Under the pieces are notes generated by a model. It saw nothing but the letters and a program-made list of their open reading frames with translations. It did no database searches and was not told where the DNA came from. A program made the translations under genes and the position numbers. This document shows, one piece after another, positions 10,707 through 22,200 of a DNA stretch of 64,000 bases. Position 1 is the stretch's first letter. Each line of letters starts with the position of its first letter. This DNA is from Myotis daubentonii (lineage: Eukaryota > Chordata > Mammalia > Chiroptera > Vespertilionidae), in assembly GCF_963259705.1 (NCBI RefSeq), contig NC_081842.1:88156433-88220432 (forward strand), read 5' to 3'.

Positions 10707-11344
10707 TCTACACTAATAAAAGAGAAAAATGGTAATTGGCGTACGACGATACCCTTTTCATTGGCTAATCAGGGCTATATGCAAATTAACTGCCAACTAA
10801 GATTGGCAGTTAACTGCCAACAAGATGGTGGTTAATTTGCATATGTAGGCACAATGCAGGGAGGCAAAAGGGAAAGCAGGAAGAAGCCCCCTGCCACTGA
10901 CAGTGATCGGAAACCCAGGGGGGAGCTAAGAGCTGGGGGGCAGGGCAAAGGCGGCCCTGGGGCCGCCTTTGCCCTGCCCCCCAGCCATGATCGGAGAATC
11001 AGGTGCCTTTTCTGCCCTGGCCAGTGATAGCAGGAAGTAGGGGTGGAGCCAGCGATGGGAGCTGGGCACGGTCGAAGCTGGCAGTCCCAGGAGCTAGGGG
11101 CCCCTGGCTTGGGCCTAAAGCGAAGCCCACGATTGCGGGCCGCTGCAGCTGCGGGTCCCCGCTGCCTGGGCCGGACGCCTAGGCCAGAGGCGTCAGGCCT
11201 GGGCAAGGGGCCGATCCTGTGATTGGAGGGTGATGGGGGTCAACGCCTGAGGGCTCCCAGTATGTGAGAGGGGGCAGGCTGGGCTGAGGGACACTCCCCT
11301 CCGCCCCACACCCAGTGCACGAATTTTGTGCACCGGGCCCCTAG
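10707..11344 (+). mobile_element. HeliBat-type Helitron, variant with nested palindromes
   Basis: It starts TCTACACTAATAAAAGAG, then GGTAATTGGCGTACGACGAT, a leader shared with the element at 32677. It ends with the hairpin GTGCACGAATTTTGTGCAC and CCGGGCCCCTAG. The flanking bases are A (10706) and T (11345). Near the start are 14-bp inverted arms (ATATGCAAATTAAC at 10777-10790 against 10831-10844) around a perfect palindrome (10803-10820). The interior is GC-rich and yields a spurious 124-codon minus frame. Confidence 0.92.
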
Positions 11345-12092
11345 TATTTAATAATTAAAAATATAATAAAAGAAAAAGGAGAGATTTTAAAATTGAAAAT
11401 AAAGAATGCTTTGTTTATTCGTTTTTTACTTTCTTCTGATTTGAAAACATAGGAACCCAGGAAATCTAATGATCAGTGTTGTCTCCCAGTAAAAAGGTCT
11501 CAAAAAATAACTAAAAAAAATTATAGTAATATTAAATGCATTTTAATAAATAAATGAACAGTTTTGTTTAACCTTTCTATCCCTCATTCACACAGTCTTC
11601 TATATCTACCTCCCCAGGTGGGATGTGTACATCCAGGGAGTGAGAATCACCTACATCTGAGTAATCACAGCTGACCTTAAAAATGTGGAGGCACAGACAG
11701 AAAAAGTGGAGGGAGAAGATCCACATAATTCATGTAGTTAAAACCATTTATAATTATAGTGGAACAATTCCATTTTATGGTTTTCATCTCCAAAAGTGAT
11801 GATCTCACTTCTATCACTAGTGCCTCCACTGTCTGTAAGGATACAAGGCTAGGCACACAGGAACCAGCAGGGCCTGAGTTCTACTTGCCTCTCCTGACAT
11901 ATCTCATGCTCTTCCCCCATGCACACCCAGAGCTACAGCAGTATTAAAATATTTGGTGGCTTCATGATCTCTCACATTCCTCTGCTTCTCTGCCAGAAGC
12001 CAATTCTAGCATGTCATAATTTCAAGACTTTCATCAAAAGGTTGATGGAACTTGGGGACTCAACAAAGGGCTGAGTCACACATGTAGTCACC
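11345..12092. other. Intergenic DNA, nothing firmly recognised
   Basis: No transposon ends or convincing reading frame were seen. The last 100 bp might belong to the LTR-like block that follows, but this cannot be shown. Confidence 0.4.
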
Positions 12093-12497
12093 TGTTGGGA
12101 ATGGCTGGGGGCATTTCCCCAAACCTGAATAAGATACATTAAATTGATTGCTTGGCTGCCAGACAGCTCAGAGCATCTTAATCTCCATGTTATTGCCTCC
12201 TACTGGCCAAACACCTGTACAGCTGTAGGCTAATTCCCCCATTCTGACAATGCTTGTGTATACCCTTTGAAGTGTATACCTATGCCTCGCCTCAGGACAA
12301 ATTGTGTTAATAAAAAGCATGGGGTCCTGAGACGAGGAAAACTTAGAACTTAGAACTTGGATTCCTTTAAACTAAGCTCCTCTGATCCCCTAAATGCCTT
12401 TCAAAATTATATTTCATCTCTGGACTCTTATTTAATCTACGCACAGCCTTCTCCAGATTCCTGAACCCTTCTTAATGCTGGAACAAGAACCCTGACA
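12093..12497 (+). mobile_element. Probable solo retroviral LTR
   Basis: It begins TGTTGGGAATGGCTGGGGGC and ends CAAGAACCCTGACA, giving the TG...CA termini typical of LTRs over about 405 bp. An AATAAA signal lies near 12312 and is followed about 20 bp downstream by a likely cleavage region. No coding sequence is attached and no clear target duplication was found at these boundaries, so the limits are provisional. Confidence 0.5.
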
Positions 12498-12539
12498 TTA
12501 TCTATGAGCTACAACCTATTCAAGGCAGTTAACATGTTA

Positions 12540-12960
12540 AAGTAAGCAAATTAGGCCCAACATGGAGTCACTCACATTAAGCCTCACAAAGGCCTTTGTC
12601 AGCAAGACAAAAGTTAACTAAGTTTTTATGCTCAACTCTCCCAGAAAAGGAAGGCCTGAGTCAACCAATCGCAATTGCCTGCTCAGCACAGGTTACCTAA
12701 CCCTGCTCTATGACTTCCCTTTGCTCCATATAAGGAAAGTAACCCTATTTTAACCAATCATCCAATACCCAGAGTAACTTTCTTGTTCCTGCTCACTTTG
12801 TTCTTGATAGCTCTTGCCTTGGACAGCTCTTCAAAGCTCCATTCTATTTTCCAGATGCTATTTGATTCGTGAATCTCTGAATTAAGCCAATAAGATCTTT
12901 AAAATGTACTTAATTGAATTTTGTTCTTTAATAAACATTTATCTTTTCTAGAAAAGCTCC
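12540..12960 (+). mobile_element. Old ERV1-type LTR remnant
   Basis: Promoter-like order: CCAATC boxes near 12665 and 12755, a TATA-like CCATATAAGG near 12727, and then 'attaagccaataagatctttaaaatg' with a U-rich tail. The terminal part resembles the block at 62230-62835, so both may come from the same old LTR family. No internal retroviral genes are present. Confidence 0.45.
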
Positions 12961-13735
12961 TCTCGCCCCACAAGCACTCCTATTCTGTACTCTTTCCATA
13001 CCTCTGCTACCCTACTGATCACATTGCAAGGAAAATGTTTATGTCCTTCTATTTCATTTCAGCTGCAAGAAAAAAAAATAGTATACATTTAGTCATCTGT
13101 GTATCCTTACAAGCAATTACAATGTCCTGTATACACCTAATAATATAAATGGATAAAGATAGAAAATTTACAAATCCACTTCACTTCACAATTATACTGA
13201 TGTGGTTTAAATCAAACATGTATTAATCATTGAAATTTAAGTATTTGGTGATATAAATAACATCCAAATGTGAAGTGAAAATGATAAAAGGAAGCAGGTC
13301 ATTGGTAGGAAGAGCAAAATGCTTCTCCACCCTTTAGTACTATTTCCATCGTAATCTCCCACTTGCTTTTTCTTTTCTCTGTTACCCCTCAGAACAGTGT
13401 AATACTCTGTTTTCAAATGTCCCATGACCCTACTCTGTCAGTAAAGGCTTTTGCTACAATCTTCACCAAACTGATCTGAAATGACCACTGAGACAATACT
13501 CAGCACCAAAGATCCTGAGAAATAAGTCAAGATATAATCTTCCAACTGTATTATGTTCCCTTCACACTTTAGTCAGAAGTTGAAGAAACAAAGAAAAACT
13601 TGCGGTTGAAGAAAGCAACATCAGGACTTGGAGACTTTCATCCCTAGACTTAGGTTGTCTGAACTTGCCTAGTGTGTGATCTGAGGAGGCAGATGATAAG
13701 CTGGTTCTCCACACAGGAGAACCTCTGGCTACCTT
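12961..13735. other. Intergenic DNA, nothing recognised
   Basis: Short chance frames only. Confidence 0.45.
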
Positions 13736-13983
13736 TGTCCTCTAAATCTTTTTTTAAAAATATATTTTATTGATTTTTTATAGAGAGGAAGGGAGAGGGA
13801 TAGAGAGTTAGAAACATCAATGAGAGAGAAACATTGATCAGCTGCCTCCTGCACACTCCCCACTGGGGATGTGCCCGCAACCAAGGTACATGCCCTTGAC
13901 AGGAATCGAACCTGGGACCCTTGAGTCCGCAAGCCGACGCTCTATCTGCTGAGCCAAACCGGTTAGGGCTGTCCTCTAAATCT
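13736..13983 (-). mobile_element. Ves SINE, reverse orientation
   Basis: The body is at 13750-13969. Identical TGTCCTCTAAATCT duplications lie at 13736-13749 and 13970-13983. The copy is close to the apparent Ves consensus, including an intact box-B-like segment. Confidence 0.96.
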
Positions 13984-14587
13984 CACCTGTAGGTAAAGGC
14001 AAAAGCCGTATACTATACTCAGGTACATCCACATCCACGTGGATGTACCTAAATATATTCCCTCACTCTGGTCCCAAATCCTCACCTCCCATTCTGTCTC
14101 TTTCCTAACTATATATAGATTCAGATTTATGTGAAGTGCCATGATAGACTTGGTCCTGAAAACCCCATGCACACAAACTCTTCTGAGAGGGAGCTCCACA
14201 CCCTCACCCCATCAGTGACCAATCAAGGGTTAGCCATATGTCTCACACACTCCAGTAACTCATTTCATCTAGTCACCATAATCTAGTCCATACCAGCTTG
14301 GGTGGAAGCTCTGTTATCTGTGCTTTCTATGTCTTTACTCTCTTTTTCTATTGAAGTTAATTCCATCATTCTTTGTGTGCATGTGCATTCAAGGAATTCT
14401 CACCCTTCTTGAATCACTGGGGATGGGAAAGCATAGCCAATGTCTCCCATCATTGCTAGAGCATTCACATCCCACCTCGATGACTCCTGTAGCACACCAA
14501 AGTTTGAAATGTACTCAGTCACCCTCAATTGTCCAAGCCTAGGGAAAGTGTGGAAGTGAAGGGAAAGTTTTTCTTTACATTAGTTCT
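13984..14587. other. Intergenic DNA with a short nested palindrome
   Basis: Contains the CACGTG-centred palindrome at 14021-14050, listed separately. Otherwise no gene or repeat family was recognised. Confidence 0.45.
14021..14050. repeat. Nested palindrome centred on CACGTG
   Basis: AGGTACATCCAC (14021-14032) and its reverse complement (14039-14050) form 12-bp arms. Inside, ACATCCACGTGGATGT (14031-14046) is itself a perfect 16-bp palindrome containing an E-box/G-box core. Function is unknown. Confidence 0.9.
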
Positions 14588-15070
14588 TTGTCCACTTGTT
14601 TTTATTTATTTGTGTGTTTTTTCACTGTGGTAAAACATACATTACATAAAATTAATTATTTTAATTATTTTACATGTATAGTTCAATGACATTTGTATAT
14701 TCACATGATTGTGCAATCATCACTATCACCCATTTCTAAAATTCTTTTCATCTTCCAAAATTAAAATTCCATACCTATTTAACAATTAATTCCCCATGTG
14801 CCCCTCTCCCTGTACCCTGGCAGTCACCACTCTACTTTCTGTCTTTATGAATTGATTACTTTAGGAGGCTTATTTAATGGAGTTACTAGTATAGAGTATT
14901 TGTATGATTATTCCACTTAGCATAATGCCTTCAGATTTCATCTATATAGTAGTATATGTTAGAATTATCTTTCTTTTCAAGACGGAATCATATTGCATTG
15001 TAAATGTATACCACATCTTGTTTATTCATTCATCTATCAATGGACATGTGTTGTTTTTACCTTTTGGCTA

Positions 15071-15675
15071 TCCTATATAATAAAGAGGTGATATGCAAAT
15101 TAACCCTCACACCCTCACAAAATGGTTGCCTACGACCAGGCTGTCAGGGTGTCAGTGAGGGATGACCAAACGACTGACAAGCAGGCTGCATGGGATTACC
15201 AGGGGGGTCTGTGAGGGGAGATCAGGCTGGCAGGGGGGTAGTTGGGGGTGACCAGGCCAGCAGGGTAGGCAGTTGGGGGTGACCAGGCTGGTGGGGGGGG
15301 CAGTTAGAGGTGACCAAGCCGGCAGAGGGGGGCAGTTGGGGGCAACCAGGCTGGCAAGGAGGGGGCAGTTGGGAGAGACCTGGCTGGCAGCAGGGGGCAG
15401 TGAGGGGAAACCAGGCCAGAAGGAGGGGCAATTAGGGGTGATCAGGCCGGCACGCAGAGGCAGTGAGGGGTGATCAGGCTGGCAGGGGAGGCAGTTAGGG
15501 GCGACCAGGCAGGCAGGCAGGTGAGCGATTTGGAGCCAGTGGTCCAGGATTGTGAGAGGGATGTCCGACTGTCGGTTTAGACCCGATCCCCCAAGGGGTC
15601 CCAGATTGGAGAGGGTGCAGGCTGGGCTGAGCGGACCTCCCCTCTGTGCATGAATTTCATGCACCGGGCCTCTAG
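15071..15675 (+). mobile_element. HeliBat-type Helitron with internal minisatellite
   Basis: Start TCCTATATAATAAAGAGG, then ATATGCAAATTAACC. End hairpin GTGCATGAATTTCATGCAC, then CGGGCCTCTAG. Flanks are A (15070) and T (15676). About 340 bp of its interior is a minisatellite. The 214-codon minus frame across it is a product of that array, not a gene. Confidence 0.95.
15193..15530. repeat. Minisatellite inside the Helitron, unit about 32-36 bp
   Basis: About nine to ten imperfect units of 'ggcagttgggggtgaccaggctggcagggg' type. Unit length varies through indels in the G runs. It is related to the array at 4826-4975, so array expansion is a property of this Helitron subfamily. Confidence 0.9.
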
Positions 15676-15884
15676 TCATGAATAATGCTACTATGACGAC
15701 AGGTGTACTAATATCTCTTTGAGTCCTTGTTTTCAAATCTTTTGGGTATTGTTGGGTCATATTTTTAAATTTGGGGGGAGTCATTATACTGTTCACATTA
15801 ATCTTACATCTACCATACCCGAGAATGTTTTCTCCTTAGGTCAGATCACAAATTTAAATATAAATAAACGATGAGATCAAGTGT

Positions 15885-16465
15885 GGCTGTTGCCTATTTC
15901 TGTGTCACCAATTACCCCCAAGACTTAGCAGCTCAAAACAATAAAGATTTATTATCTCACAGTTTCTGTGGGTCAAGAATCTGTGCAAAGCTGAGCTGGG
16001 TTCCTTGACTCAGGCTGAAATCGAGGTATTGGCAGGAGCTGTAGTCAACTCAAGGCTTAATTGGGGAAAGATCTGCATCCAAATTCAGTCTATTTGGGAA
16101 GTCTCCGAAGATGTATTTCTAAGTTCACCAAGATAGCTATTGGCATGCCCAGGTCTACACCGGCTATTGGTCAGAAACATCAGTTCCCTGCCACCTGGGC
16201 CTCTCCATAGTGCAGCTCACACATGGCAGGCTGTTTTCCCAGAGTGGGGGCTCATGAAGAGAAAGAGAAAGAGCAGAAGACAGTTTTAGCAAGTCTTTTT
16301 ATAACGTAATTTTGAAGTGGCATCTCATTACTTTTACCATATTATATGGCTTAAAATTGAATCATTAAGTCCAGCAAACACTCAAGAAATGGGGTTACAC
16401 AAAGGTGTGAATACCAGGAAGGTGAGATCATTGGGAGCCCCTTGACAGGCTGCCTACCACAGCGA
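15885..16465. mobile_element. Ancient mammalian interspersed repeat, family not assigned
   Basis: The order 'gacttagcagctcaaaacaataaagatttattatctcacagtttctgtgggtcaagaat', then 'gggcctctccatagtgcagctcac', then 'ggtgtgaataccaggaaggtgagatcattggg', then 'gcctaccaca' is a pattern I recall from an old, widely shared mammalian repeat (LTR-like). I cannot name the family safely. Confidence 0.55.
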
Positions 16466-17559
16466 GAGATTTGTTTTGTTTGATTTTCACTGCTGTAACC
16501 TAGAAGGACTAGCATCTAAAGGCACTCAAAATATTTGTTCAGTGAGTGAATGAATATTAGGGCAAATGCATAATCTATTCTTTCACATGTTTATATAATG
16601 TTTCAAATCAGGGAAAATTTAACATAGTGTTTCCTAACTTATTATTTTAACAGTGAAAATATATATTTTCCTCCTATTTTATTATGTTACATTAAAACAT
16701 CAGAATCAAATTTAACATGTCTTCCAGAAGGCATTAGGAAAACAATACCACTTACTGACTCCTTTTGTATATTTCCTGGTATTCTGGTGGAAACTTTATC
16801 ATTTTATGACATATGGGAACAGATAATAAGGTTGAAGATAATGTAGTCTATTTTAAGAATTTAACATCGGTTACTGAAAGGCTTTTATGCTTCAAGTTAG
16901 GGAAAGCTAAGATTATTAAAATAAAAATATGCATGCTATTTTTTATGCCAGCATACTGATCTTTCAAAGGCACTTTTAAATTAGATCAGTAAATATAAAG
17001 GAAAAAAATATTTATTAAGCATGGGCAGGCTGCTGGGTACGAAAGGTATATCTAAATGTGCCCTAGTCTTTTAATATCTTAAAATAATATTATTTGGTGT
17101 AATTTCCTGAACTACTTTACTTGTACTCAGAATTTTAGATTTTGTGATAATTAACTGGGCTTCCTGAAAATTGTTAGGTGCATTATATCATCTATTTCTG
17201 TGAAAAATGTATTCTTGGATTTGTTTAAAAGAGATCAGCCAGTTTTAGGAGAAAGATGGAATATTCAACAGCAGTGTGTTGGACAATCTTGGAGAAAAAA
17301 CTGTGTGACACATTGTTAAAAAGACATAACTCTTAGCCAGACAAGATCATAAGCTAACTAGAGGCCGTGGTACCATGAGGAGAGAATGGTGAAAAAAGTT
17401 TCATCTGTTAGCCAACTCAGATCAATAAGAAATGACTACTTAAAGGAATATGTTGAAAAGTATTTTAAGGCCACTCCCAAGTTTTCAAATATGTATGCAG
17501 TTTTTAGTATGTGACTGCTAGTGGTGGGGGAGAAGAGAATAATAGCAAAATATTTATTA
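16466..17559. other. AT-rich intergenic DNA, nothing recognised
   Basis: No repeat ends or supported frames were seen. Confidence 0.45.
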
Positions 17560-18025
17560 CTAGAGGCGTGGTACACAAAAATTTGTGCACTCGGGAGAGG
17601 GGTCCCCTCAGCACAGCCTGTGCCCTCTCCCAGTCTGGAACCCCTCTGGGGATGTCCACCTGCTGGCTTAGGCCCACTCCCCGGGGGATCGGGCCTAAGC
17701 TGGTAGTTAGACATCCCTCTGGAAGCCTGAGAGCCCTCAAGGTATGTTCACTTGCCAGTGGGGAGCAGGCCTAAGCTGCAGTTGGACATCCTTAGCACTG
17801 TTGAGGAGGCAAGAGAGGCTCCCACCACCACCGCTGTACTGGTAGCCATTAGCCTGGCTTGTGGCTGAGCAGAGCTCCCCCATGTGGGATCGCTCTGACC
17901 ACCAGGGGGCATCTCCTGCATTGAGCATTTGCCCCCTGGTGGTCAGTGTGTGTCATAATGACCAGTCATTCCCAGTCGTTCTGCTGTTAGGGTCAATTTG
18001 CATATTATACTTTTATTATATAGGA
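17560..18025 (-). mobile_element. HeliBat-type Helitron, reverse orientation
   Basis: Minus-strand start TCCTATATAATAAAAGTATA, then ATATGCAAATTGACCC, at 18025. The CTAG end is at 17560, with the hairpin GTGCACAAATTTTTGTG near 17575-17590. Flanks are A (17559) and T (18026). The interior has the 'gaccaccagggggca' motif found in several copies. Confidence 0.93.
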
Positions 18026-19218
18026 TGCTGTTTTATTTAAGTTATCCTTCTTGCTGAAAGTATTACAGATGTCCCTCTTTTTTCAACATTGACCCCTGTC
18101 CCCACAACTTCTCCTACCCTCCACCCCCTGCAAGCCTTCACCAAACTATTTTCTGTGTCCATGGGTTATGCATATATGCATATAAGTTCTTCGGCTAATC
18201 TCTCCCTACCCACCCACCACTTCCACCTTCCCTCTGAATTTTATTAGTCTGTTCCATGCTTCTATGTCTCTGATCTATTCTGTTTCTCAATTTATTTTGT
18301 TCATTATATACCACATATGAGTGAGATCATGTGACATATGTCTTTCTCTGACTGGCTTATTTCACTTAGCATAATACTCTCCAGGTTCATCCATGCTGCC
18401 TCAAAAGGTAAGTAATCCTTCTTTGTTACAGCTACCTAGTATCCCATATGCTTTTGTATATGTATAAATGTATCACAGCTTTTTTATCCACTCATATATT
18501 GATGGGCACTTGGGCAGTTTCTAGATCTTAGCTACTTTAAATTGTGCTTGCTATGAACATAGGCGTGCATATATTCTTTCTGATTGGTGTCTCAGGCTTC
18601 TTAGGAAATATTCCTAGAAGAGGGGTTGAAGGGTCAAATGGCAGTTCCATATTTAATTTTTTGAGAAAACTCCATATTGTTTTCCACAATGGCTGTACCC
18701 CTCTACATTCCCCTAGCAGTGTACTAGGGTTCCCTTTTCTCCACATCCTTTCCAGCACTTGTCATTTATTGATTTGTTGATGGTAGCCATTCTGACAGGT
18801 GTGAGATGATACCTTATTGTTGTTTTGATTTGAATTTCTCCCATGATCAGTTACTTTGAGCATGTTTTTATATGTCTCTTGGCCATCTCTATGTCCGCCT
18901 CAGAGAAGTGTCTATTTAGGTCATTTGCCCATTTTTTTTTAAATTCTTTATTAGTTAAGGTATTACAAATGTGTCCTCATTCCCCCCCCCCCATTAAACC
19001 TCCATTCCCCCCCCACACACACACACACACACACACTCATGCTCTCATCCCCCTGTTGTCCATGTCCATTGGTTTGGCTTATATGCATGCATACAAGTCC
19101 TTTGGTTGATCTCTTCCCCTTGCCCCCTCCCTCCCCTACTTTCCCTCTGGGGATTAATAGTCTGATCGCTGTTTCTCTGTCTTTGGATCTGTCCCTGTTC
19201 ATCAGAATATGTTGTTCT

Positions 19219-22200
19219 CTATATTCCACAAATGAGTGAAATCATGAGGTATTTATCTTTCTCTGACTGGCTTATTTCACTTAGCATAATGCTCTCCAGT
19301 TCCATCCATGCTGTTGCAAAAGGCAAGAGTTCCTTCTTTTTTACCACAGCATAGTATTCCATTGTGTAGATGTACCACAGTTTTCTAATCCACTCATCTG
19401 TTGATGGGCACTTAGGCTGTTTCCAAATCTTAGCTATGGTGAATTGTGCTGCTATGAACATAGGGGTGCATATATCCTTTCTGATTGGTGTTTCTGGCTT
19501 CTTGGGATATATTCCTAGTAGTGGGATCACTGGGTCAAATGGGAGTTCCATTTTTAGTTTTTTGAGGAAACTCCATACTGTTCTCCACAGTGGCTGCACG
19601 AGTCTGCATTCCCACCAGCAGTGCAGAAGGGTTCCTTTTTCTCCACATCCTCTCCAACACTTGTTGTTTGTTGATTTGTTGATGATAGCCATTCTGACAG
19701 GTGTCAGATGATACCACATTGTCGTTTTGATTTGCATCTCTCGGATGAGTAGTGACTTTGAGCATGTTTTCATATGTCTTTTGGCCTTCTGTATGTCTTC
19801 TTTCGAAAAGTGTCTATCTAGGTCCGTTGCCCATTTTTTGATTGGATTGTTCATCTTTCTATTGTTAAGTTGCATGAGTTCCCTGTAAATGTTGGAGATT
19901 AAACCCTTATCGGTGATATCATTGGCAAATATGTTCTCCCATGCAGTGGGCCTTCTTGTTGTTTTGTTGATGGTTTCCTTTGCTGTGCAAAGCTTTTTAT
20001 TTTGATGTAGTCCCATTTGTTTATTTTCTCTTTAGTTTCCATTGCCCTAGGAGCATTATCAGAGAAGAAACTCCTTCGGCATATGTTTGAAATTTCTCTG
20101 CCTGTGGATTCCTCTAGTATTTTTATGGTTTCCTGTCTTACGTTTAAGTCTTTTATCCATTTTGAGTTTATTTTTGTGTATGGTGTGAGTTGGTGGTCTA
20201 GTTTCATCCTTTTGCATGTATCTGTCCAATTTTCCCAACACCATTTATTGAAGAGACCATCTTGACTCCGTTGTATGCTCTTGCCTCCTTTGTCAAATAT
20301 TAATTGGCCATAGTGGTTTGGGTCGATTTCTGGGTTCTCTATTCTATTCCATTGATCTATATGTCTGTTCTTGTGCCACTACCAAGCTGTTTTAAGTACA
20401 GTGGCTTTGTAACACAGTTTGATATCTGGAATTGAGATCCCACTTACTTTGTTCTTCTTTCTCAGGATTGCTGCAGAGGTTTTATTCCAGATGAATTTTT
20501 GGAACGTTCGTTCTAGATCTGTGAAATATGCCGTTGGTAATTTAATGTGGATTGCATTGAATCTATAGATTGCTTTGGGTAGTATGGACATTTTGATGAT
20601 GTTGATTCTACCAATCCATGAACACGGTATGTTCTTCCATCTGTTTATGTCTTCCTCTATCTCTTTTTTCAGTGTCCTTTAGTTTTTCACATATAAGCCT
20701 TTTACCTCCTTAGTTAAGTTTATTCCTAGGTATCTTAATATTTTTGATGTGGTGGTAAATGGGATTGCTTTTTTAGTCTCACTTTCTGTAAGTTCACTAT
20801 TGGTGTAAAGAAATGCCATAGATTTCTTGGCATTAATTTTGTATCCTGCTACATTGCTGAATTCATTTATTAAGCCTAAAAATTTTTTGATGAAGTCTTT
20901 AGGATTCTCTATGTACAGTATCATGTCATCTGCAAATAAGGGCAGTTTTACTTCTTCTTTTCCAATCTGGATGCCTTTTATTTCTTCTTCTTGTCTGATT
21001 GCAACGGCTAATACTTCCAGTACTATGTCGAACAGGAGTGGTGAGAGTGGGCATCCCTGTCTTGTTCCTGTTCTTAGGGGGAATGGTTTTAGTTTTTCCC
21101 CATTAATTATGATGTTGGCTGTGGGCCTGTCATATATGGCTTTTATTATGTTGAGGTATGATCCTTCTATTCCTATCTTGCTGAGAGTTTTTATCAAAAA
21201 TGGATGTTGGATTTTGTCAAATGCTTTTTCTGCATTAATTGATATGACTATGTGGTTTTTTCTCTCAATTTGTTTATGTGATGTATCACGTTTAATGATT
21301 TGCGGATATTGTACCATCCTTGCATCCCTGGGTTAAGTCCTAGTTGGTCATGGTGTATGATCTTTCTGATATACTGCTGGATCCGATTTGCTAAGATTTT
21401 GTTGAGGATTTTGGCATCAATATTCATGAGGGATACTGGCCTTAATTCTCTTTCATTGTGTTGTCTTTATCTGGTTTTGGTATTAGGGTGATGCTGGCTT
21501 CATAGAATGAGCTTGGAAGTGTTCCTTCCTCTTGAATTTTTTGGAATAGTCAGAAGAGGATAAGTTTTAGTTCTTCCTTGAATGTTTGGTAAAACTCCCC
21601 TGTGAAGCCGTCTGGCCCTGAGCTTTTGTTTGCTGGAAGCTTTTTGATGACTGCTTCAATTTCTTCCATAGCTATTGGCCTATTGAGATTTTTAGATTCT
21701 TCCTGATTAAGTTTTGGAAGGTTGTATTTTTCTAGGAATATGTCCATTTCCTCCAGGTTGTTTAGTTTGTTGGAGGAGAGTTGTTCATAGTATTTTCTAA
21801 CAATTCTTTGTATTTCTGTGAGGTCTGTTGTTATTTCTCCTCTTTCATTTCTGATTTTGTTTATTTGGGCCCTCTCTCTTTGTTTCTTGGTGAGCCTGGC
21901 TACCGGTTCATCAATCTTGTTTATCCTTTCGAAGAACCAGCTCTTGGTTTTGTTGATTTTTTGGTCTCTATGTCGTTTATCTCTGCTCTGATCTTTATTA
22001 TTTCCTTCCTTCTGCTTACACTGGACTTTTTTTTTTGTTGCTCTCTTTCTAACTCTTGAGTTGTAGGGTTAGGTAATTTATTCTCATAGTTTCTTGTTTC
22101 TTGCAGTAGGCTTGTAGAGTTATGAACTTCCCTCTCAAGACTGCTTTCACTGTGCCCCTTAGGTTTTTGGATTGTGTTTTCATTGTCGTTTGTTGCCATG

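Larger units (their letters stand above)
14588..15802 (-). mobile_element. Old L1 3' part, split by a Helitron
   Basis: Minus-strand L1-like text occupies 14588-15070 ('ttcatctatatagtagtatatgttag', 'ttgtttattcattcatctatcaatggacat') and resumes after the Helitron at 15676 ('atgaataatgctactatg'). It represents an ancient 3'-end fragment with no open frame. The clean resumption of the sequence supports the Helitron boundaries. Confidence 0.75.

Noticed and set aside
10832..11206. 124-codon minus-strand frame in GC-rich DNA
   Set aside because: It is confined to the GC-rich interior of a Helitron, where stops are rare, and no family is recognised.
12093..12960. A complete provirus between the two LTR-like blocks
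   Set aside because: The blocks are different sequences and only about 40 bp apart, so they are not paired LTRs.
14351..14542. 63-codon frame with a signal-peptide-like start
   Set aside because: Too short, and it has no family match, no context and no supporting signals.
15193..15530. Regular ~34-bp repeats resembling a CRISPR array
   Set aside because: Units are directly tandem without unique spacers, lie in a Helitron, and the host is a mammal.
15152..15796. 214-codon minus-strand open frame rich in Pro, Leu and Cys
   Set aside because: It reads through the minisatellite and both ends of a Helitron into flanking L1 sequence. The length comes from a repeat with few stops.
19370..19711. 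Plus-strand 113-codon frame, and similar antisense frames in other L1 copies
   Set aside because: These are antisense shadows of the L1 ORF2 C-terminus; the same shadow occurs at 55193-55507 and 56728-57150.
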